Shown here piece by piece: positions 17,660 through 25,677 of a stretch of 52,371 bases of DNA. Location: the NCBI GenBank assembly GCA_947466955.1, contig CANIFM010000002.1, positions 1 to 52,371 of the forward strand. The letters run 5' to 3'. Within the stretch, counting starts at the first letter, position 1, and each line of letters begins with the position of its first letter. The notes beneath the pieces were generated by a model, which saw only the letters and a list, made by a program, of their open reading frames with translations, did not search any database and was not told the DNA's origin. The translations under genes and the position numbers were made by a program. Origin of the DNA: Bacteroidota bacterium. GTDB lineage: Bacteria; Bacteroidota; Bacteroidia; Flavobacteriales; Flavobacteriaceae.

Positions 17660-17870
17660 GAAAATGTTATGTTTCGATACCATTTTCGATATGCGAATTT
17701 ACAATCTGTCCCCACAAAGTCAAGAAAAAATAATTGTGAAGAGATTGCCACGTTCCTCGCAATGATATTCTAACACGATTACGGATGCGACACCTAATTG
17801 CCCTCGATACTACTATAAAAATAGAAACTGAAATAAATTCAGATTGACAAATCAAAGGTTAAATTCAGAT
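17660..17870 (+). repeat. Composite interspersed repeat, copy 1
   Basis: Shares ATATTCTAACACGATTACGGATGCGACACCTAATTGCCCTCGATACTACT...CTGAAATAAATTCAGATTGACAAATCAAAGGTTAAATTCAGATT with 17950-18180 and 47243-47412. Confidence 0.85.
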
Positions 17871-17896
17871 TGATAAAATAGGTTTATTTGTTTCAC

Positions 17897-17929
17897 AACT
17901 CCGTCAGAGTTTAAAACTCTGACGGAGTT
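17897..17929. repeat. Palindromic repeat AACTCCGTCAGAGTTTAAAACTCTGACGGAGTT
   Basis: Perfect inverted repeat; copy at 16876-16903. Confidence 0.8.
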
Positions 17930-17949
17930 AAGCGATAATCAAGATGGCT

Positions 17950-18180
17950 CGGATATGTTACGTTTCGATACCCGTTTCGATAGCGCGGATTTGCAATCCG
18001 TGCCCATAAATACAAGAAAAAATAATTATGATGAGATTGCCTTGTTTCCCTCAATGATATTCTAACACGATTACGGATGCGACACCTAATTGCCCTCGAT
18101 ACTACTGTAAAAATAGAATCTGAAATAAATTCAGGTTGACAAATCAAAGGTTAAATTCAGTTTGATAAACCAAAGGTTAA
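17950..18180 (+). repeat. Composite interspersed repeat, copy 2
   Basis: Near-duplicate of 17660-17870 including GCGCGGATTTGCAATCCGTGCCCA and TTACGGATGCGACACC. Confidence 0.85.
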
Positions 18181-18253
18181 ATTCAGATTTTCCAAATAAC
18201 CGAATTAACAAATAACCAAATCAACGAATCCACAAATAAACCCTTCCTAAAAA

Positions 18254-19012
18254 CTATCTCGTAAAAACCAATTTCACATCCGTGGATAAATTAGCATCAA
18301 AACAATATCCTTCATAATTAAACCCTTTCAAATCGTCAATCGTTTGGGCGTTACTATCAATAATATACCGAACCATCAAACCCCTAGCCTTTTTGGCAAA
18401 GAAACTAATCATTTTTAGTTTTCCATCTTTATAATCTTTAAATTCTGGCGTAATCACTGGCACTTTCAACGCTTTTAAATCTACTGCCGAAAAATATTCG
18501 GTACTTGCTAAATTCACTAACAATTCTCCTTTAGCCAGCGATTTGTTTAAAGCAGCGGTAACATTGTTTTTCCAAAATGCATATAGGTTTTTAGCATCAC
18601 CAACAGCTATTTTCGTACCCATTTCCAAGCGGTACGGCTGGATTAAATCCAATGGTTTCAGCACGCCATACAATCCTGAAAGAATGCGCAACCTACTTTG
18701 TAAATCTTCCAATTTATCCAATGGAATCGTGTGTGCATCAATACCTGTATAGACTTCCCCATCAAAAGCAAAGATGGCGGGACGTGCATTTTGTGGAGTA
18801 AAGGGTGTTTTCCAATCTTGATTGCGTTGCCAATTCAAATCTGCCAATTTATCGGAAATATCCATTAAACCTGACAAGTCTTTTGGCGAAAGTGTTTTCA
18901 AAACGCTATGAACTTGTCGTGCTTCCTTTAGAAACTCAGCTCCCGAATAGGTTTCGGTTGGCAAAGGCGTTTCAAAATCCAATGATTTAGCAGGAGAAAT
19001 TACGATTTTCAT
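18254..19012 (-). CDS. yaaA: Peroxide stress protein YaaA (DUF328 family)
   Basis: MKIVISPAKSLDFETPLPTE..., GLYGVLKPLDLIQPYRLEMGTK, ISFFAKKARGLMVRYII. Confidence 0.95.
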   Translation of the reverse strand: MKIVISPAKSLDFETPLPTETYSGAEFLKEARQVHSVLKTLSPKDLSGLMDISDKLADLNWQRNQDWKTPFTPQNARPAIFAFDGEVYTGIDAHTIPLDKLEDLQSRLRILSGLYGVLKPLDLIQPYRLEMGTKIAVGDAKNLYAFWKNNVTAALNKSLAKGELLVNLASTEYFSAVDLKALKVPVITPEFKDYKDGKLKMISFFAKKARGLMVRYIIDSNAQTIDDLKGFNYEGYCFDANLSTDVKLVFTR

Positions 19013-19386
19013 AGTGGTTTTTATTGAAATTCAAAAGTACAAATTAGTATTAAAGATTGCTAATACGTTGAGAATAGTTTTTTCATACAATAAACAAATG
19101 CAATTCTAATTCATAAGATCGCTATATTTCATTGCACAAATCAACAAAAAATCGAATCAACGGAAAACCAATTAATCATTATCAATAAATTTGAAATACT
19201 TTGATTTAAAAAATAATATATTTTGTTTCAAAATTTTATCATAAATTGCACCTTTATTGTCTGAATAATAAATTAAATTCTTTGTTTTTAGAGTTTTTTA
19301 TAAATAATTTAGGAAATAAAAATATACGAAATAGAATAAGCGGGAAGTCGAAAACGTATTTAGAGTAGATAAACAAAAACAAAAAA

Positions 19387-20454
19387 ATGAAAATAAATAA
19401 ATTTAAATTAATAGCATTAATTATTTTTTCGATTATTATCCTAAATTCTTGCTCAAAAGAAAGCGCTGGACCAGCTGCAACAACTGTTGCCCAAGACAAA
19501 CAAAACATATCAAATACAATACATGATTTTTATGGTTGTTTAACCACTTTAGACGACGGCGATTTATCAAACTTTTTATTGTATTCATTATTTAACTCAA
19601 CAAATCAGCATTACAACGATACCTATTTAAAAACTTTGACCGACAAATTTGAATTGCAATTTGGACAATTAGTTTTAAATGATAGAATGCAATTTGCTAA
19701 CAATACAGGTATTTACACTTGGAGCAATACAACTCAATCATGGACAAAAGTAAATAGTTCAAACGTAATTACTTTAAAATTCCCTTCCAGATCAAATCAA
19801 GTTATTGACTCGGAATTATCTTTCAACTCTTATAGTGATGTTCTTACCTCATATAATGCTACTAATTATTGGTTACCAACAGGTGCTAACTTAACGTTAA
19901 AAAGAGATGGAAATTTAGTTTTTTCACTTAATTTAAGTAATGTTACATTTGACACAAGTACAAATTTTACAATGCCAATAAATGCTGATATTTCAATTTA
20001 CACTGCTCCTTTCACTCATACTTTTCAATGGAGAAGGACTTCAAGTACTGAATTTCAGTTAAGTTATAATTCTACAACCCCACAAGGTTGCGGGACTAAC
20101 TCTGTTACAAATTTCAAACTTTATGATGCGGATTATGGAAACATTACATCTGTAAAAGATGATCTAAAAACTGTTAATGGAACACTAATTGAAGGAAATT
20201 TAAAAGTTGTTTATTCTATTAATGTTCAAGCCTTATCAGTATATACAGACCCAACTCCTTCTCAAATAAACAATAATTCAGATGCCGAGGTTTATTATAA
20301 TGATGTGAAAATTGGAGATTTAAGTTATGATGTTATAAATAATAGTTCTGAAATTTTTATTATTTATTCTGATGGAACAAGAGAAAATATTGATGTTTAT
20401 GTTGGTGATTTTCAAAATCAAATAAATACTATTTTCGCTAATTACATGCACTAA
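19387..20454 (+). CDS. Putative lipoprotein of unknown function
   Basis: 355 aa with lipobox (IIILNSCSKE). Confidence 0.75.
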   Translation: MKINKFKLIALIIFSIIILNSCSKESAGPAATTVAQDKQNISNTIHDFYGCLTTLDDGDLSNFLLYSLFNSTNQHYNDTYLKTLTDKFELQFGQLVLNDRMQFANNTGIYTWSNTTQSWTKVNSSNVITLKFPSRSNQVIDSELSFNSYSDVLTSYNATNYWLPTGANLTLKRDGNLVFSLNLSNVTFDTSTNFTMPINADISIYTAPFTHTFQWRRTSSTEFQLSYNSTTPQGCGTNSVTNFKLYDADYGNITSVKDDLKTVNGTLIEGNLKVVYSINVQALSVYTDPTPSQINNNSDAEVYYNDVKIGDLSYDVINNSSEIFIIYSDGTRENIDVYVGDFQNQINTIFANYMH

Positions 20455-20456
20455 AA

Positions 20457-21029
20457 ATGTTTAAAAATTTTATTAAAATAATAGTTCTTTTATTTTCATT
20501 GACTTTGTATTCTCAAAATGAAATAACGAATTTATCCAATCCAAACCTGATAAAACATCAGGTTGGAATTGGTATTTCAAAATTTATAAATTCCGCATTT
20601 TCATCAGACATAAATGCCTATAATATTGAATATAGATATAAATATTCAAACAAAACGTCCTTACGAACAGGAGTAAGCTACGAAAAAGATGATAGTGAAA
20701 ATGGTTTTATAAACAGTGGTGTTAAATTTGGAATTGATAGACAACTTAGAAAATATGAAAAATGGACTTATTATTACGGAATAGATTTATTTGGTAATTA
20801 TTCCAATTATAAAAATATTAATAAAGATATTTATAGTTTTGGTGTTACACCATTGATTGGAATTCAATATAATATCTCACAAAACTTTTCTATTTCAATT
20901 GAACCGATGTTATATATAAAATACAACATCGTTGTTGATAATTTAACATTTGATAGAAATAATAAAAAAGAATGGGCTGAAACTGGGTTGGGAAAACTTG
21001 GATATATTCAATTAAATTTTCACTTTTAA
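20457..21029 (+). CDS. Outer membrane beta-barrel-like protein
   Basis: Signal peptide, alternating amphipathic strands, aromatic C-terminus (YIQLNFHF); 2 bp after the lipoprotein gene. Confidence 0.65.
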   Translation: MFKNFIKIIVLLFSLTLYSQNEITNLSNPNLIKHQVGIGISKFINSAFSSDINAYNIEYRYKYSNKTSLRTGVSYEKDDSENGFINSGVKFGIDRQLRKYEKWTYYYGIDLFGNYSNYKNINKDIYSFGVTPLIGIQYNISQNFSISIEPMLYIKYNIVVDNLTFDRNNKKEWAETGLGKLGYIQLNFHF

Positions 21030-21162
21030 AAAATATTGTTTTTATAAAACATAATATAGTGGCAATTGCTGATTACTAGGTTCAGTTGTATCTATCATTG
21101 CAAGAACGTGGCAATCACAGTGAAGGTCGTAAATCAACAAATAAACAAATCTACAAATAACC

Positions 21163-22212
21163 TTATTCCCCTTCCTCAACTACTTCGTGAGATTTCGAGT
21201 AATTGCGCCATTTATCAATACAATCCTGCATGTCTTGTGGCAATTCCGTATCAAAACTCATCATTTCTCCCGTGGTGGGATGAACAAAACCTAAAGTCTT
21301 GGCGTGCAACGCTTGACGTGGTAAAACCTTGAAACAATTGTCTATAAATTGTTTGTATTTTGTAAAAGTAGTTCCCTTCAAAATTAAATTTCCACCATAA
21401 CGCTCATCGTTAAAAATAGGATGTCCAATGTGTTTCATGTGCACCCGGATTTGGTGCGTACGTCCCGTTTCTAATATGCAAGAAACCAAGGTTACATAGC
21501 CAAAACGCTCCAAAACTTTATAATGCGTTACGGCGTGTTTTCCAATCGTTGGATCTTCAAAAACCGACATTTGCATTCTGTCTTTAACGTGTCGTGCAAT
21601 ATTTCCTTCAATCGTGCCTTCATCTTCTTTGACAGTTCCCCAAACCATAGCAACATATTCTCTTTCGGAAGTTTTAGCTTCAAATTGCTTGGCGAGGTGC
21701 GTCATTGCCGCTTCAGTTTTGGCAATTACTAAAAGTCCTGTCGTATCTTTATCAATTCGATGTACTAATCCCGGTCGTTCGCTGCTATTCATTGGCAAAT
21801 TGTCAAAATGATACGCCAACGCATTCACTAAAGTTCCCGTGTAATTTCCGTGTCCCGGATGCACAACAAAACCTGCTGGTTTATTAATGAGCAACAACGT
21901 ATCGTCTTCATACACAATATCAAGCGGAATATTTTCTGGATCAACACGATTTTCAAACGGTGGATGTGTCAGCATAATCCGAACAATATCCAAAGGTTTT
22001 ACCCTGTAATTTGATTTTACGGGCAAATCATTCACATAAATATCGCCAGCTGTAGCGGCATTCTGAATTTTATTTCGGGTTGCATTTGGAATCAAATTCA
22101 TCAAAAACTTATCAATTCTTAAAAGCAATTGCCCTTTGGGAACATCAAATCTAAAATGTTCAAATAATTCTTCTTCAATCTCGTCAATCTCTGTATTCTG
22201 ATTATTGTCCAT
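21163..22212 (-). CDS. RluA family pseudouridine synthase
   Basis: S4 domain then VHPGHGNYTGTLVNALAYH, GLVHRIDKDTTGLLVIAK, ETGRTHQIRVHMKHIGHPI. Confidence 0.95.
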   Translation of the reverse strand: MDNNQNTEIDEIEEELFEHFRFDVPKGQLLLRIDKFLMNLIPNATRNKIQNAATAGDIYVNDLPVKSNYRVKPLDIVRIMLTHPPFENRVDPENIPLDIVYEDDTLLLINKPAGFVVHPGHGNYTGTLVNALAYHFDNLPMNSSERPGLVHRIDKDTTGLLVIAKTEAAMTHLAKQFEAKTSEREYVAMVWGTVKEDEGTIEGNIARHVKDRMQMSVFEDPTIGKHAVTHYKVLERFGYVTLVSCILETGRTHQIRVHMKHIGHPIFNDERYGGNLILKGTTFTKYKQFIDNCFKVLPRQALHAKTLGFVHPTTGEMMSFDTELPQDMQDCIDKWRNYSKSHEVVEEGE

Positions 22213-22804
22213 TCGGTGTTGTTGTGCTTAAACTGTCAATTTGTTCTTCATATCCTACATTTCCATCTCCAAGAACCAAATCAATTTTGGATGATTTAAA
22301 GATTTTATCGCCCGGATTTAATTTTTTTCCGTTGCAATGCATTTCCATAACCATATCTTTTCCCATATAAGGTTTGTAGGTAATTTCCCCAGCTTCAAGT
22401 CCCAACGATTTCAATGTTGGAACTGCTTGTCGGTATGTTTTTTCTATTAAATTTGGAATTCTCACCATTGTAAAACCTGAAGAATTTATTTTAATATAAA
22501 CCTTTCTGTTTTTCTTAACTCTTGCTCCAGGCATCGGATCTTGCTCTACAACAGTGTGTTTTGGATACCCCGGATTATAATCTACGCTGTCCAAAAGCAC
22601 GTAATCCAAATTCAAATCATCCAACTTGTCTTCCACTTGCTCTTCGTTCAATTTACTAAGATTTGGAACCGTAATCTCATTTCCGTGATCTGTAGTAAAA
22701 GTTAGCCAATGCATAAATAAATAGCCTAAAACAAATAGAATTGTTAACGCTACAAATACTTGAACTAAAAAAACTTTACTCTTTAAATATTCCTTTAAAG
22801 TCAT
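22202..22804 (-). CDS. PASTA domain-containing protein
   Basis: N-terminal TM then PASTA repeats (VPNLSKLNEEQVEDKLDDLNLDYVLLDSVDYNPGYPKHTVVEQDPMPGARVKKNRKV). Confidence 0.9.
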   Translation of the reverse strand: MTLKEYLKSKVFLVQVFVALTILFVLGYLFMHWLTFTTDHGNEITVPNLSKLNEEQVEDKLDDLNLDYVLLDSVDYNPGYPKHTVVEQDPMPGARVKKNRKVYIKINSSGFTMVRIPNLIEKTYRQAVPTLKSLGLEAGEITYKPYMGKDMVMEMHCNGKKLNPGDKIFKSSKIDLVLGDGNVGYEEQIDSLSTTTPNGQ

Positions 22805-22908
22805 ATACTTTTATTTATTGCAAAGATATAAAAATTGTAAAGGGAACTTGATTACAGTTGTGAAATTAGTTCCTAAATATAAATATCTCATTGAATTTAC
22901 TGTGTTTT

Positions 22909-24417
22909 CTAACCAAATAAATCTTCCTCAATCATAAAGCTATTCAAGAAAGTTATTGATTTTTGAATATCATAATGTAGAATTCGATCTTCTTTTACAA
23001 AAGGAACTTCCTCACAATACGATTTCAAGAACATTTCAATAAAATCACTTGACTTTAATGGACGTCTAAATTCAATTGCCTGTGATGCATTCATTAATTC
23101 TATGGCAAGAATTCGCTCTAAATTATCCATAATTCGTAGCGCCTTTGTAGCTGCATTTGCGCCCATACTTACGTGATCTTCTTGTCCATTGGAAGAAACA
23201 ATACTGTCAATACTGGCGGGAGTTGCCAATTGTTTGTTTTGACTTGCAATACTTGCAGCGGTATATTGTGGAATCATAAAGCCAGAATTTAAACCTGGAT
23301 TATCAACCAAAAATGCAGGAAGATTTCGCAATCCTGAAATTAATTGATAAGTTCGGCGTTCAGAAATACTTCCTAATTCTGCTAATGCAATGGCAAGAAA
23401 ATCTAAAGAAATCGCTAACGGTTGTCCGTGGAAATTTCCTCCAGAAAGTATCTGATCACTTTCTATAAATACGTTTGGATTATCTGTAACTGAGTTGATT
23501 TCGGTTTTAAAAACTTTCTTAACATAATCAAGCGCATCTTTTGAAGCACCGTGAACTTGAGGAATACATCGGAAAGAATACGGATCTTGAACATGTGTTT
23601 TCGGTTGTGCAATAATTTCACTTCCTTCTAAAAACTCATTTACACGATTTGCAGTAACAATTTGCCCTTTGTGAGGTCTGATAAAATGAATTAACTCGTT
23701 AAAAGGCTCTTGACGTCCATCAAATCCTTCCAAAGAAATCGTGCCAATTAAATCCGCTAAATAAGAATATTTACTGGCTTTTATGAGGATATGTGTTCCA
23801 TAAGCACTCATAAATTGCGTTCCATTTAGCAATGCCAATCCTTCTTTAGATTGCAAAACAATAGGATTCCAACCAAAATGTGCCATCACCACAGAAGTTG
23901 GTACTTTATTTCCGTTAAATACCACTTCGCCTTCTCCTAAAAGTGGCAATGATAAATGGGCTAAAGGTGCCAAATCACCCGATGCTCCAAGTGAACCTTG
24001 TGTATAAATTATTGGTAATATATCATTATTATAAAAGTCAATCAAACGCAAAACAGTCGCCAATTGCACTCCTGAATAACCGTAACTCAACGATTGTATT
24101 TTCAACAGCAACATCAACTTCACAATTTCTGAAGGCACCTCCTCCCCTGTTCCGCAAGCGTGCGATTTTACTAAGTTTTCTTGAAGTTGAGAAAGATTTT
24201 CATTTGAAATTTTCACATTGCAAAGCGATCCAAAACCTGTGTTTATTCCGTAAATAGCCGTTTCATTAGATTCCATTTTTTTATCTAAATAATCTCTGCA
24301 TTTTTGAATATTCACTCTTGCTTCTTCAGATAATTCAATGGTTTTGTTATGACTTATGATTTCTTGAACTACTTCTAACGAAAGAATATCGGTACTTATA
24401 TAATGAATGCTACTCAT
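22909..24417 (-). CDS. hutH: Histidine ammonia-lyase
   Basis: 502 aa; MIO-forming GSLGASGDLAPLAHLSLPLLGEGEV; GSISERRTYQLISG; SMGANAATKALRI. Confidence 0.9.
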   Translation of the reverse strand: MSSIHYISTDILSLEVVQEIISHNKTIELSEEARVNIQKCRDYLDKKMESNETAIYGINTGFGSLCNVKISNENLSQLQENLVKSHACGTGEEVPSEIVKLMLLLKIQSLSYGYSGVQLATVLRLIDFYNNDILPIIYTQGSLGASGDLAPLAHLSLPLLGEGEVVFNGNKVPTSVVMAHFGWNPIVLQSKEGLALLNGTQFMSAYGTHILIKASKYSYLADLIGTISLEGFDGRQEPFNELIHFIRPHKGQIVTANRVNEFLEGSEIIAQPKTHVQDPYSFRCIPQVHGASKDALDYVKKVFKTEINSVTDNPNVFIESDQILSGGNFHGQPLAISLDFLAIALAELGSISERRTYQLISGLRNLPAFLVDNPGLNSGFMIPQYTAASIASQNKQLATPASIDSIVSSNGQEDHVSMGANAATKALRIMDNLERILAIELMNASQAIEFRRPLKSSDFIEMFLKSYCEEVPFVKEDRILHYDIQKSITFLNSFMIEEDLFG

Positions 24418-24495
24418 AATTATTGTTTTATTACAAGCACAAAAATCCGTAAATACTACTTATAAAGCAAGGTTTATTCGTTTATTTTATGATTA

Positions 24496-25338
24496 TTATA
24501 ATTGTGAAGCAGATTCGAGATAGGCAATTCCAATATTCTCAATAATATCAGAGGCAATAAATGCTTGATAACTCATTTTTGGGGCTGCAATATCGGCTGT
24601 TAATCCGTGTAAATAAACACCTAAAATTGCTGCATCCAATGGTTTGTAAGATTGAGCAACCAAACTTGTAATAATTCCAGACAAAACATCGCCACTTCCT
24701 GCGGTTGCCAATGCTTGATTTCCAGTCGTGTTTTCATAGATTTCATCTTGAAAAAAGATAACTGTTGGCGCACCTTTAACCACAATAATAAGATTGTATT
24801 TATGAGATAATTGTGCTACTCGATACCTTTTGTCTTCATCTGAATCCCATTTTCCAATTAATCGTTCCAATTCTTTTGGGTGTGGCGTCAAAATGGTGTG
24901 TTTTGGTAACAATTCCAACCATTCTATATTTTGAGAAAGGATATTTAATCCGTCAGCATCAATTATTAAAGCGGTTTTGTTGCTTTTTAAGAAATAATGA
25001 AATGCGTGTTGGGTATCCGAATTCTGCCCCATCCCCATCCCTATTCCAATGGCTTGAAATTCAGTTTCGATATTTATAGCTGTCAAATGTTCCATAAAAT
25101 CATCGGTTTCAACCATTACTTCAGGAATTGAAATTTGCAAAATCTCATAACCACATTTTGGAATAAATGCAGTAACTAATCCGCAACCTGTTTTCAAACA
25201 AGCTTTTGAAGCCAAAACTATCGAGCCCATTTTCCCATAACTTCCACCAATAATCAAAGCGTGCCCTTGAATCCCTTTGTGAGTAAATTTATTAATGGGA
25301 CGGTATCTTTTTCTAAATTCTTCTCTATTAATTATCAT
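24496..25338 (-). CDS. nnrD: ADP/ATP-dependent NAD(P)H-hydrate dehydratase
   Basis: [58 protein letters not shown]. Confidence 0.92.
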   Translation of the reverse strand: MIINREEFRKRYRPINKFTHKGIQGHALIIGGSYGKMGSIVLASKACLKTGCGLVTAFIPKCGYEILQISIPEVMVETDDFMEHLTAINIETEFQAIGIGMGMGQNSDTQHAFHYFLKSNKTALIIDADGLNILSQNIEWLELLPKHTILTPHPKELERLIGKWDSDEDKRYRVAQLSHKYNLIIVVKGAPTVIFFQDEIYENTTGNQALATAGSGDVLSGIITSLVAQSYKPLDAAILGVYLHGLTADIAAPKMSYQAFIASDIIENIGIAYLESASQL

Positions 25339-25481
25339 AAAATGATGTTTAAATTGCAATTAAATTTACGACAAATTGACTATTTATTTATTCATTTATC
25401 AAAATAAGTTTTAAAAAATGAGAAATTCATATTAATTATTAGTTTTAAAATAATCTATTATTGAATGTTAGTAATAATTAC

Positions 25482-25489
25482 TACATTTG
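25482..25489 (+). promoter_or_regulatory. TAnnTTTG -7 element for thr operon
   Basis: TAcaTTTG with TTG 18 nt upstream (25461-25463). Confidence 0.6.
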
Positions 25490-25494
25490 AAATT

Positions 25495-25614
25495 ATGATA
25501 CACAACTTGAAATCATATTATCACATTATACCAACCGAAATTACGGTTGCATTTTCGTTTACAACAATTTCTACAATAACTATTACCCCTTTGGGGTACA
25601 TTTTTCACATATAA
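25495..25614 (+). CDS. thrL: thr operon leader peptide (39 aa, MIHNLKSYYHIIPTEITVAFSFTTISTITITPLGYIFHI)
   Basis: Thr/Ile-dense run TTISTITIT just upstream of thrA; short hairpins CAACCG/CGGTTG (25532-25549) and TACCCC/GGGGTA (25584-25598). Confidence 0.75.
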   Translation: MIHNLKSYYHIIPTEITVAFSFTTISTITITPLGYIFHI

Positions 25615-25677
25615 TCCACTTTGTTTCCTTATTTGTAAGAAGAATAAATCACTATTTACCTCATAACAAAACACACA

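Noticed and set aside
17667-18147. Paralogous small ORFs MICQSEF.../MICQPEF... on minus strand
   Set aside because: Similarity is explained by the composite nucleotide repeat, not by protein-level conservation.
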